Assembly (NCBI RefSeq): GCF_014635485.1
Contig: NZ_BMCX01000001.1
Location: 365,634 to 429,633, forward strand
From: Corynebacterium pelargi
GTDB taxonomy: Bacteria; Actinomycetota; Actinomycetes; Mycobacteriales; Mycobacteriaceae
Direction: 5' to 3'
DNA length: 64,000 nt
Below, piece by piece: positions 28,591 to 36,125 of this stretch. The notes beneath the pieces were generated by a model. The model did no database searches and was not told the DNA's origin. It saw only the letters and a program-made list of their open reading frames with translations. Each line of letters starts with the position of its first letter. The first letter of the stretch is position 1. Position numbers and translations under genes: made by a program.

Positions 28591-29235
28591 TTAGGTGTTC
28601 TGCTCTAGCCAGTGGCGATGTGCTGCCTGGACATTGGCATAACTATAACGATGTTCTTCGCTTGCACCGTGGCGGCGCACCGCGTCCATGTGCGACTTCG
28701 TCCCATATCCCTTATGGGCTGTTAATCCATAGTTGGGGAAGCGAAGATCTAATGCCTCCATCGCCCTATCCCGTGATACTTTTGCCAACACGCTCGCAGC
28801 AGCAATGCTGCGTGAGGCCGCATCGCCACCAATCATCGGCAGCATCGCAGTTTCCATGCCTTCTACCCGCATGGCGTCGCTGAGCACGGAGCCGGGTCGT
28901 ATGTGAAGCTGTGCCACCGCGCGACGCATTCCTGAGATATTGGCATGTTGAATGCCATGGGCATCAATGTCTTGAGCCGAGATATGCACGATGGAATACG
29001 CCAGTGCGTGGGTACGGATGGCGTCGAAAAGCGAATTGCGGCGAGCAGGTGACAGGGCTTTGGAGTCGGTGAGACCATCCAGGGCAGGCAGGATTTTCGG
29101 TGGCAGGATGCAGGCGGCGATCGAGATAGGGCCACAACATGCTCCCCGGCCGGCCTCGTCTACTCCCGCGACCGGCCCCAGGCCTGCTTTGTCTAGCGCA
29201 ACATCGAAGGTGCGCAATTGCTTCAGCGTGCGCAC
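28591..29235 (-). CDS. rnhB: Ribonuclease HII
   Basis: A 214-residue nuclease that removes ribonucleotides and RNA primers from DNA. Catalytic acidic residues are in VAGVDEAGRGACCGP (Asp-Glu) and in VLSDAMRVEG-like sequence near residue 115 with Asp; SIAAASVLAKVSRDR is the usual family block. The start is GTG, immediately after the lepB stop codon, with a weak AAGG in the lepB end. Co-translation with lepB is likely. Confidence 0.94.
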   Translation of the reverse strand: MRTLKQLRTFDVALDKAGLGPVAGVDEAGRGACCGPISIAACILPPKILPALDGLTDSKALSPARRNSLFDAIRTHALAYSIVHISAQDIDAHGIQHANISGMRRAVAQLHIRPGSVLSDAMRVEGMETAMLPMIGGDAASRSIAAASVLAKVSRDRAMEALDLRFPNYGLTAHKGYGTKSHMDAVRRHGASEEHRYSYANVQAAHRHWLEQNT

Positions 29236-29976
29236 TTAGCCTTGGAGGTCGTAGGCATCGACGCTTTGGATGCGGTTGAAGGGGAAGACGATCCAACGGA
29301 CCTTGCCAATGACATTGTCTTCGGGAATGGTGCCTTGGTACTGATCGCCCATGTGATAGCGCGAATCTGCCGAGTTGGTTCGGTTATCGCCCATCACCCA
29401 CAAGTTGCCCTCTGGCACTTTCACCGGGCCGAAATATGGTCCACCGCAGGCCTCAGAGCCCCCAGGTCCTTGCACAGGATTCGAGGGTGGGTTTTGCACG
29501 AAGGATTGATCGATGAGTTTGCCATCAACCTTTACACCTTGATCTCCTTCAAGGCACTGAACCGTTTGCCCACCGGTGGCAATCACACGCTTGACCAGGT
29601 CATTTTCATCCGTTGAAGCCAAACCGACCCAGGAGGCGATATTGCGCAATTTGGAGGTCACGGGATTTTGGGATTGTTGATTAACAAAGCCCTCATTCCA
29701 GGAGTCGGTGCCTTTAAACACCACTACATCGCCCGGTTTGGGATCGGAAAAATCGTAGGTGAGCTTATCCACGATGATGCGATCCCCAGTACAACCCGCG
29801 CAGCCATGCAACGTCGGCTCCATCGAGGCACTTGGAATGACATAGAGCCTGCCAACGAAGGTTTGAATCAACACAATAACCGCCAGGGTTACAAACATCA
29901 CCAGCGGGATTTCTACGTACCAAGGAAGTTGCTTCTTCTCGGCCTTGGGGTTTTCGGCTTCACTCACGGCTTGCAC
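29236..29976 (-). CDS. lepB: Signal peptidase I
   Basis: A membrane serine protease of about 246 residues that cleaves signal peptides of exported proteins. A cytoplasmic charged N-terminus is followed by one membrane helix (IPLVMFVTLAVIVLIQTF). The catalytic Ser is in IPSASMEPTL and the Lys in DLVKRVIATGG; box E, GDNRTNSADSR, is present. GTG at 29976 was chosen because GAGGAA lies 11 bases upstream. TTG at 30018 would add 14 residues and GTG at 29967 would remove three. A loop with two Cys (HGCAGCTGD) follows the active-site serine region. Confidence 0.9.
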   Translation of the reverse strand: MQAVSEAENPKAEKKQLPWYVEIPLVMFVTLAVIVLIQTFVGRLYVIPSASMEPTLHGCAGCTGDRIIVDKLTYDFSDPKPGDVVVFKGTDSWNEGFVNQQSQNPVTSKLRNIASWVGLASTDENDLVKRVIATGGQTVQCLEGDQGVKVDGKLIDQSFVQNPPSNPVQGPGGSEACGGPYFGPVKVPEGNLWVMGDNRTNSADSRYHMGDQYQGTIPEDNVIGKVRWIVFPFNRIQSVDAYDLQG

Positions 29977-30125
29977 TCTAGCACCGCTTCCTCGCTTTTC
30001 GACGTCCCCCTGCCCCAACCAGATCCCATCCGCATCGAATGAGCAAGCCCTCCTAGATTCCTGGTCTTCACCCCAACGCCTATGACAAGCAGCTCAAGCC
30101 TGATACCTGAGTGATTTGGCAATAA

Positions 30126-30151
30126 AAAAAGACCCCCGGAGGGGTCTTTTT
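30126..30151 (-). terminator. Rho-independent terminator after rplS
   Basis: Perfect 11 bp arms AAAAAGACCCC (30126-30136) and GGGGTCTTTTT (30141-30151) enclose CGGA. On the minus strand the stem is followed by a long T-run (TTTTTTTATT). It lies 13 bases beyond the rplS stop. Confidence 0.93.
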
Positions 30152-30164
30152 AAGCAATGCGCTC

Positions 30165-30506
30165 TTAGCGGCGCTCGCGAATCTTGGCTGCCTTGCCCTT
30201 GCGATCGCGCAGGTAGTACAGCTTGGCGCGACGCACGCGGCCGCGGGAAACGACCTCGATCTTGTCGATGTTGGGGGTGTGTACCGGGAAGGTACGCTCC
30301 ACACCAATACCGAAGGAGACCTTGCGTACGGTGAAGGTCTCACGCACGCCGGCACCCTGGCGACGAATCACAACGCCGCGGAAGAGCTGGGTACGGGTCT
30401 TTTGACCTTCGATCACCTTTACGTGCACGTCGAGGGTATCGCCGGGACGGAAGTCCGGGATATCGTCGCGCATGGACGCTGCATCGACCTTGTCAAGAAT
30501 GTTCAT
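30165..30506 (-). CDS. rplS: 50S ribosomal protein L19
   Basis: A 113-residue large-subunit protein at the 30S-50S interface. The sequence is typical: [30 protein letters not shown] and [21 protein letters not shown] lies close before the ATG. It stands alone between a 177-base leader and a strong terminator, so it is probably its own transcription unit. I see GC-rich pairing potential in the leader but no family I can name. Confidence 0.97.
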   Translation of the reverse strand: MNILDKVDAASMRDDIPDFRPGDTLDVHVKVIEGQKTRTQLFRGVVIRRQGAGVRETFTVRKVSFGIGVERTFPVHTPNIDKIEVVSRGRVRRAKLYYLRDRKGKAAKIRERR

Positions 30507-30683
30507 GAATATTCCTTATGTGTTTCTAGGACAGAGGACCCTAGCGGCATCTCCCCTTGTTATACGGGGCGCTCGGCTGGTTCGTGCCCGGAGCAAAATG
30601 TGCAGCCCTCTTTGCGCTCTCGCACAGCACAAAGCGAACAACTCGAGCCATTATGCCAGCTCCTGGGCTTTGCGCAAAATCCT

Positions 30684-33008
30684 CTAGAGCCCAGCGCGCT
30701 TCAATGCCTCAGCCATAGCCGAATTAGCCACCGGTGCCTGCTTGCGCTGCTGCTTCTTGCCTGATTGCTTGGCCCTGGCGTTGGGCTTGGCGCTGTGTTT
30801 GGGGTTGGCGCCGCGCTGTCGGTCGGCTTTGGCCTGAGGCCTTGCTCCTCGACGTTGCTGTGGAGAATCCTGATCGAGCACCATGCTCAAGGCGATGCGC
30901 TTGCGATCAACATCAACCTCGAGCACTTTGACCTTCACCACTTCGCCGGATCGCACCACATCATGCGGATCCGACACAAAATGATTCGCCATCGCAGAGA
31001 CATGCACCAACCCATCCTGGTGCACCCCGACATCGACAAAGGCGCCGAAGGCAGCCACATTCGTCACTGTCCCTTCGAGGATCATGCCCTCGCGGAGATC
31101 GCTTAACGTTTCAACGCCTTCTTGGAACTGGGCCGTTTTAAATTCTGGTCGAGGATCTCGGCCAGGTTTGTCTAACTCGGCGATGATGTCTTTGATGGTG
31201 GGTTCACCAAAATCGCCGCGGATAAATTGCTGAGGATCCAAAGAACGCAGCACCGAAGTATTAGCAATTAAGGCAGATACCTCTAAACCAGTGTGCGCAG
31301 CCATATCCGCAACCACACCATAGGCTTCTGGGTGCACCGCCGAGGCATCGAGGGGGTTATTGCCCCTGACCCTTAAAAAGCCTGCACATTGCTCAAAGGC
31401 TTTTGGCCCAAGTCGTGGAACCTTGCGCAACTGCTCGCGGCCTTCGAAAGCGCCATGCTCATCGCGGTAGGCCACAATGTGCTCGGCAATACTCGGCGTT
31501 ACCCCTGCAACTCGGGCCAGCAGTGGCGCGGAGGCGGTGTTGACGTCTACACCAACCGCATTCACGGCATCTTCTACGACTGCATCCAAGGTGCGCGCTA
31601 GAGCCTGTTGTTGAACATCGTGCTGATATTGCCCCACACCAATGGCCTTGGGATCAATCTTGACCAACTCCGCCAAGGGATCTTGGAGCCGTCGCGCAAT
31701 TGATACTGCTCCGCGCAGCGCAACATCCATGGTGGGAAATTCCTGGGCGGCAAGGGCCGAAGCCGAATAGACCGAGGCACCTGATTCGCTCACCACCACC
31801 GGGGTTGGGCGTTGGCCACCGGCTTTGTGAATCAGATCCGCTACTTCTTGGGCGAGTTTTTCGCTTTCGCGCGAAGCGGTGCCATTGCCCACTGCAATCA
31901 GCTCCACACGATGCGTAGCGCAGGCGGTGGCGAGCTGTTCTACGGCCTCAGCCCATCGTTGCTGTGGCTTGTGTGGATACACAATGAGCGTTTCGAGCAC
32001 CTTGCCGGTTGAAGACACCACTGCGCACTTCACACCATTGCGGTAGCCGGGGTCGAGCCCTAAGGTGGCGCGTTCGCCTGCCGGTGCGGCAAGGAGAACA
32101 TCGCGAAGATTCTTCGCAAACACATCCAAGGCTTGCTCTTGGGCAAATTCCTTCAGACGCATCCGCACATCTAAGCCTGCAGAAACTTGTAATTTCGTGC
32201 GCCAGGCAAAGTGGACGGCCTTGTGCAGCCACGGCGAGGAGGTGTCCAAGCCCGCGTGCTCTGCGATGCGTTGTTCGAAGATGGCGTCGTCTCCGGCGTC
32301 CATCTCCAGGCTCAGCACTCCCTCTTGTTCCCCACGAAGCAGCGCGAGGATGCGGTGGCTTGGAAGCTGGGTAAAAGGCTCTTCGAAATCGAAGTAGTCG
32401 CGGTATTTGGCACCGAGGTCTTGCTTGCCCTCAGTGACCTTGGCACGCAACTGGCCTTCCTCGTACATCTTCTGACGCAGTTGGCCAACCAGGTCCGCAT
32501 CGAGGGCGAGGCGATCAATCAAAATCGCGCGGGCGCCATCAAGCGCGGCTTTCGTATCGGCGATCTCGGCGCCGACATAGCCCTCGGCCAGAGCCTCGGC
32601 CTGGGCTTCGGGTTGAGCGATGAGCTGATCCAGGAGGGGCTCAAGCCCCGCCTCACGGGCTTTATCGGCCTTTGTTTTTCGACGTTTTTTAAACGGAAGG
32701 TACAGATCCTCCAGCCGAGCTTTGGTGTCGCATTCTTCGATCAAGGCCTTGAGGTGTTGATCCAGCTTGCCTTGTTCTTCGATAGCCTCAAGCACCACGC
32801 GCTTTCTGGCTTCGAGTTCACGCAGATACACCAGGCGTTCTTCGATTTGGCGCAGTTGGGAATCATCGAGGCCACCGGTTACTTCTTTTCTGTACCTGGC
32901 AATAAATGGCACAGTGTTGCCCTCGTCGAGCAAGTTGATGGCAGCCTCAATTTTCGGAGGCGTTGTAGACAATTCCTTAGCAATGAGGGATGCGATGCGC
33001 GATGTCAT
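30684..33008 (-). CDS. Tex-family S1 RNA-binding transcription accessory protein
   Basis: A 774-residue cytoplasmic protein of the Tex/YhgF family, which binds nucleic acids and influences transcription. Domains in order are the helical Tex N-terminal region, a YqgF/RNase H-like domain (LGLDPGYRNGVKCAV near residue 320), two helix-hairpin-helix motifs (VNTASAPLLARVAG and LRKVPRLGPKAFEQ) and a C-terminal S1 domain (GMILEGTVTNVAAFGAFVDVG). A Lys/Arg/Gln-rich tail of about 50 residues follows. It sits between the small unknown gene and rplS on the same strand. Confidence 0.92.
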   Translation of the reverse strand: MTSRIASLIAKELSTTPPKIEAAINLLDEGNTVPFIARYRKEVTGGLDDSQLRQIEERLVYLRELEARKRVVLEAIEEQGKLDQHLKALIEECDTKARLEDLYLPFKKRRKTKADKAREAGLEPLLDQLIAQPEAQAEALAEGYVGAEIADTKAALDGARAILIDRLALDADLVGQLRQKMYEEGQLRAKVTEGKQDLGAKYRDYFDFEEPFTQLPSHRILALLRGEQEGVLSLEMDAGDDAIFEQRIAEHAGLDTSSPWLHKAVHFAWRTKLQVSAGLDVRMRLKEFAQEQALDVFAKNLRDVLLAAPAGERATLGLDPGYRNGVKCAVVSSTGKVLETLIVYPHKPQQRWAEAVEQLATACATHRVELIAVGNGTASRESEKLAQEVADLIHKAGGQRPTPVVVSESGASVYSASALAAQEFPTMDVALRGAVSIARRLQDPLAELVKIDPKAIGVGQYQHDVQQQALARTLDAVVEDAVNAVGVDVNTASAPLLARVAGVTPSIAEHIVAYRDEHGAFEGREQLRKVPRLGPKAFEQCAGFLRVRGNNPLDASAVHPEAYGVVADMAAHTGLEVSALIANTSVLRSLDPQQFIRGDFGEPTIKDIIAELDKPGRDPRPEFKTAQFQEGVETLSDLREGMILEGTVTNVAAFGAFVDVGVHQDGLVHVSAMANHFVSDPHDVVRSGEVVKVKVLEVDVDRKRIALSMVLDQDSPQQRRGARPQAKADRQRGANPKHSAKPNARAKQSGKKQQRKQAPVANSAMAEALKRAGL

Positions 33009-33027
33009 TCGTGCGATTCTAGCGCCC

Positions 33028-33074
33028 CGCCACCGAAGGCTTCAGCCTTGCCACCGAAAGCTTCAGTCTTGCCA
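33028..33074. repeat. Two tandem copies of a 22 bp sequence with internal palindrome
   Basis: The unit GCCACCGAAGGCTTCAGCCT occurs at about 33030-33049 and again from 33052 with two substitutions (GCCACCGAAAGCTTCAGTCT). The first copy contains the palindrome AAGGCTTCAGCCTT. It lies between the small unknown gene's stop (33063, so the second copy covers it) and the Tex start (33008). Confidence 0.7.
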
Positions 33075-33431
33075 GGCACAGGCAGCATTGACTCCCGGCT
33101 CGGTGTGTCCGTGGTTGGAAGTGCCATACCAATAGGTATCCGGAGGGAAGCTCTCCGCCACCGCGCGCGTAGCAGCGCGTAGATCAAGGTCACTTGCTCC
33201 ATTGATCACTAGGCGATGCAGCCTAAGACTCGGCGCCAATTGACCATGCTGCTGCTGGTATTGAGTAATCAGCATATTGTCTGGCTCGCAGGTGAGATCG
33301 ACTTCCTCTGCGTGGATCTGCTCCACCTGGTACCCAGCTTTTTTAAGAATCTCTGGCATAACCTGCGCCAGATGCTGCCAATCACGTGGGCTCATCAGCA
33401 CCTGCATATCAGTGGAGATAGCTTTCATCAT
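33063..33431 (-). CDS. Small hypothetical protein downstream of trmD
   Basis: A 122-residue protein that I do not recognise. It has no signal peptide or membrane helix. The sequence is acidic to neutral with a central block [20 protein letters not shown] and a C-terminal DTYWYGTSNHGHTEPG that is rich in Gly, His and Tyr. The ATG overlaps the trmD stop as ATGA, strong evidence for coupled translation in a rimM-trmD-orf unit. The last residues are encoded in one copy of the 22 bp tandem repeat. No function is proposed. Confidence 0.7.
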   Translation of the reverse strand: MMKAISTDMQVLMSPRDWQHLAQVMPEILKKAGYQVEQIHAEEVDLTCEPDNMLITQYQQQHGQLAPSLRLHRLVINGASDLDLRAATRAVAESFPPDTYWYGTSNHGHTEPGVNAACAWQD

Positions 33432-34300
33432 TGCTCCTTGCTGCGCTGTTGTTGATATGTCTGAAGAAAGGCTACGTCTTCAGGGCTTAAGTCCGCACTA
33501 TCGAGCAAATCTGGGCGGCGTTCGAATGTTCTTTGCAAAGAGGCTTGCCTGCGCCACTGCGCCACTAGTTGGTGGTTGCCAGACAATAAGACCTCGGGCA
33601 CGGCAAGGCCTCGCCATTGGCGTGGTTTGGAATAGCTTGGCCCTTCTAAAAGACCATCCGAAAAACTATCCTCTTCGTGGCTTTGGCGATTGCCCAAGAC
33701 CCCGGGGATCAATCGCACCACTGCTTCTGCAATCACGAGTGCTGCTACTTCCCCACCGATGAGCACATAATCACCGATCGATACTTCCCGTACCCGGTAG
33801 CGTCGTGCCGCATCTTCGAAGACTCGCTGATCAATGCCTTCGTATCTGCCGCAAGCAAACACAATGTGCTGTTCATTTGACCAGGCCTGGGCATCGGCTT
33901 GAGTAAAAGGGGTTCCCGCCGGCGTGGGCACGAGCAATAAAGGACGCTCATCTGCCTGGGAGTGCTCGGGATAACCAACTTGTTCGATGCCTTGAAGGGC
34001 GTCGTGCCTGGGGCGTGAGAGATGCGGTGTGGCAGAAACCAAATGTTTATCGGCCGCAGGGCCGGTATGGGCTGCAACATCGTCAAGGGCTGCACCCCAC
34101 ACTTCGGCTTTCATCACCATGCCGGGGCCGCCACCATAGGGCGAATCATCCACCGACTTGTGATTATCGCTGGCCCATTGGCGCAGATCGTGCACCCCTA
34201 CGCTTAAGATCTGCTGCTCAATTGCCTTGCCAAGCAAGGCGTGGCGGAATGGATCGAGATATTCCGGAAAGATGCTCACCACATCGATACGAAGCGCCAT
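33428..34300 (-). CDS. trmD: tRNA (guanine37-N1)-methyltransferase
   Basis: A 290-residue SPOUT methyltransferase that makes m1G37 in tRNAs and prevents frameshifting. The trefoil-knot SAM site is visible in FACGRYEGIDQR, followed by VREVSIGDYVLIGGEVAALV. Catalytic region YGGGPGMVMK is at about residue 56. The protein is about 40 residues longer than E. coli TrmD. The ATG lies 3 bases after the rimM stop, and the gene overlaps the next gene by four bases. Confidence 0.95.
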   Translation of the reverse strand: MALRIDVVSIFPEYLDPFRHALLGKAIEQQILSVGVHDLRQWASDNHKSVDDSPYGGGPGMVMKAEVWGAALDDVAAHTGPAADKHLVSATPHLSRPRHDALQGIEQVGYPEHSQADERPLLLVPTPAGTPFTQADAQAWSNEQHIVFACGRYEGIDQRVFEDAARRYRVREVSIGDYVLIGGEVAALVIAEAVVRLIPGVLGNRQSHEEDSFSDGLLEGPSYSKPRQWRGLAVPEVLLSGNHQLVAQWRRQASLQRTFERRPDLLDSADLSPEDVAFLQTYQQQRSKEQ

Positions 34301-34303
34301 GAT

Positions 34304-34870
34304 CTATAGCTCCAGAAGGCCATCGGGGGGTGTGATCACAATGGCTTCGTTATCAAGATCGACGATCGGGACGATCTCGTGAACGAAGGGCACAATGGCT
34401 TCGCCGCCTTCATCTAGTGCCACGACGAGCAAGCGGTGGGCAGGCCCGCGCATGACGCGGGCGATCTCACCGATGTCTTCGGGTTCAGGCTGCGCGCCTT
34501 CATAAGCGCGTGCGTTGGCTTCTTCGGCGTCGACAGCACCAACGTTGAGCACTCTTAAGCCCTCGAGCTCATGGTCGTAAAAAGCCTCATCTTCTTCGAT
34601 GGGTGCTGCGAAAAATCGCACGCCCCGCAGACGCTCGGCTGCCGTGCGGTCGGGGACTTCTTCGAAGCTGACCAACAAGCGTTGTTGGTGCGCTCGCATG
34701 GCTTTGACGGTGAGCGAAAGCTCCTTGCCGGTTTGTACACCGCGCAGCACCTCACCTGGGGCAAAACGCCCTTGGGGGTCATCGGTGGTGGGGTCTACCA
34801 CCAGTTCGCCACGGATACCGTGAGGCTTAATCACACGGCCGATTTGTACCTGATCTTCGCTAGCTTTCAC
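34304..34870 (-). CDS. rimM: Ribosome maturation factor RimM
   Basis: A 188-residue protein that binds S19 and assists maturation of the 30S head. The N-terminal domain has VQIGRVIKPHGIRGELVV; the C-terminal PRC-barrel contains HELEGLRVLNV and AIVPFVHEIVPIVDLDN. The start is uncertain: GTG 34870 precedes the conserved region closely and has a GAGG just before it, while GTG 34936 would add 22 residues without a visible binding site. It leads the rimM-trmD-orf unit. The KH-domain gene usually found between rpsP and rimM in Actinobacteria is absent. Confidence 0.9.
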   Translation of the reverse strand: MKASEDQVQIGRVIKPHGIRGELVVDPTTDDPQGRFAPGEVLRGVQTGKELSLTVKAMRAHQQRLLVSFEEVPDRTAAERLRGVRFFAAPIEEDEAFYDHELEGLRVLNVGAVDAEEANARAYEGAQPEPEDIGEIARVMRGPAHRLLVVALDEGGEAIVPFVHEIVPIVDLDNEAIVITPPDGLLEL

Positions 34871-34978
34871 GCCCTCAAAGCTAGCAGCCCACACCCTGTG
34901 TTGAAGCACAGGCTCAGCTTGGGTGTTCTCCACCACGTGGACTGTTACAGCGCGTGAAGCGAATTAAGCTCGTACATT

Positions 34979-35341
34979 ATGCAGACCAACACTCCAGAGA
35001 CTTTTGGCCAGGCCGCTCAGCAGCATGTGCCCGGCCTGTTTAGCGCCAATGACGCCCCCGCGCCTTCTGATAGAAAAGTGCCCAGCGTGCAGCGGGTACT
35101 AGAAGCCGAAGGCTGCAATGTGATCCTGTTTCGTTTCCGCCCAGGCCAGGAGCTGCGAGAACATAAGGCGGCATGGCCTATTACCGTGCAGTGCCTCGAG
35201 GGCGCCTTGGAATTTGGCTGGCAGGGCCAGCAGATCACCCTGACTCCTGGCCAGATGTTGTATCTGCCGAAAATGGAGCCGCACTGGGTGCGCGCTGAAC
35301 AAGACGCGGTGTTGGGGTTGCAGATGCACACCTCAAGTTAA
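34979..35341 (+). CDS. Cupin-domain protein
   Basis: A 120-residue single-domain cupin. The two cupin motifs are degenerate: FRFRPGQELREHKAAWPITVQCLEGALEF (motif 1 region, with HK..) and LTPGQMLYLPKMEPHWVRA (motif 2, with one His). One or more metal ligands seem missing, so it may be a small-molecule-binding or non-catalytic cupin. It is alone on the plus strand between rpsP and rimM and ends at a terminator shared with rpsP. The start codon lies close to an A/T-rich patch, suggesting a short leader. Substrate unknown. Confidence 0.8.
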   Translation: MQTNTPETFGQAAQQHVPGLFSANDAPAPSDRKVPSVQRVLEAEGCNVILFRFRPGQELREHKAAWPITVQCLEGALEFGWQGQQITLTPGQMLYLPKMEPHWVRAEQDAVLGLQMHTSS

Positions 35342-35346
35342 GAAAA

Positions 35347-35375
35347 ACCGCGATCTTTGCAATGAAGATCGCGGT
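35347..35375. terminator. Bidirectional terminator between the cupin gene and rpsP
   Basis: Perfect 11 bp arms ACCGCGATCTT (35347-35357) and AAGATCGCGGT (35365-35375) enclose a 7-base loop. GTGTTTTC follows on the plus strand and TTTTTCTT on the minus strand, so it serves both convergent genes. Confidence 0.9.
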
Positions 35376-35394
35376 GTGTTTTCTTCAGGAATGC

Positions 35395-35886
35395 TTACTC
35401 AGCAGCTTCTTCGCTTGCTTCTTCAGCGGATTCCTCAGCAGCCTCAGCCTTGGCAGCTTCTTCAGCTTCCTTCGCGGCCTTAGCCTCAGCCTCTTCCTTG
35501 GCCTTGCGCTTCTTCTCGGTGATGGCCTCAGCGGTGGGGCCTTCGTTGGCCTCAGCCAGTGCCTGGTTGAACAGCTCAAGCTTGGAGGGCTTTGCCTCGG
35601 CGGTCTTCAGGGAGCCTTCGGCGCCGTCGATGCCCTTGAACTTCTGCCAGTCGCCGGTCACCTTGAGCAGGGCGAGCACGGGCTCGGTGGGCTGTGCGCC
35701 AACGCCGAGCCAGTACTGAGCGCGCTCGGAGTCGATCTTGATCAAGGAGGGCTCTTGCTTGGGCTCGTAGATGCCGATGTTCTCGATGACCTTGCCATCG
35801 CGACGGGTACGGGCATCAGCGATCACCACGCGGTAGTGCGGGGTACGAATCTTGCCCAGGCGCTGCAGCTTAATCTTGACTGCCAT
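35395..35886 (-). CDS. rpsP: 30S ribosomal protein S16 with long acidic/alanine-rich tail
   Basis: A 163-residue protein. The S16 core ([29 protein letters not shown] shortened here to its start, [28 protein letters not shown]) covers the first 80 or so residues. The tail of about 80 residues is made of Ala, Glu and Lys (for example [20 protein letters not shown]) and would form a long charged helix. Such tails occur in actinobacterial S16. It is preceded by a recognisable promoter and a leader hairpin and ends at a shared terminator. Confidence 0.95.
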   Translation of the reverse strand: MAVKIKLQRLGKIRTPHYRVVIADARTRRDGKVIENIGIYEPKQEPSLIKIDSERAQYWLGVGAQPTEPVLALLKVTGDWQKFKGIDGAEGSLKTAEAKPSKLELFNQALAEANEGPTAEAITEKKRKAKEEAEAKAAKEAEEAAKAEAAEESAEEASEEAAE

Positions 35887-36022
35887 TGTGTTAAGTCCTT
35901 TACTTCTTGGTCACGGGGAAATACAGACGCTGCACCAATGCGCGGCGCAGCCGGTTTATCCCTTGGATTTTTCAAGCAGGTGACCACCGGGCGACCGTAG
36001 ACGCTGACGGTGTCTGCTTGTA

Positions 36023-36047
36023 GTTGCACGGCTTAAAAAGCCACAAC
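36023..36047 (-). promoter_or_regulatory. Stem-loop in the rpsP leader
   Basis: The segment can fold into GGCTT/AAGCC over a 3-base loop, extended by GTTG/CAAC across a small internal loop. It lies just downstream of the predicted rpsP promoter on the minus strand and would be in the 5' leader. A role in rpsP control is inference. Confidence 0.4.
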
Positions 36048-36054
36048 CCTTGGC

Positions 36055-36084
36055 ACTATACACCTTTTGCGCCAAGATCCCCAA
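36055..36084 (-). promoter_or_regulatory. Predicted rpsP promoter
   Basis: On the minus strand, -35 TTGGGG (36079-36084) and -10 TATAGT (36055-36060) are separated by 18 bases, with TG just upstream of the -10 hexamer (TGTATAGT). It is oriented toward rpsP, whose start is 168 bases downstream. Confidence 0.45.
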
Positions 36085-36085
36085 A

Positions 36086-36114
36086 GGGGCGCCGCAATTG
36101 CTTGTCGACGCCCC
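36086..36114 (-). terminator. Possible ffh terminator
   Basis: Arms GGGGCG (36086-36091) and CGCCCC (36109-36114) form a 6 bp stem 12 bases past the ffh stop, followed on the minus strand by TTTGG. The loop contains a GCTTGTCGACG word (36100-36110). The short T-run makes it a moderate call; it overlaps the predicted rpsP -35 area. Confidence 0.5.
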
Positions 36115-36125
36115 ACTGTGGTTTT

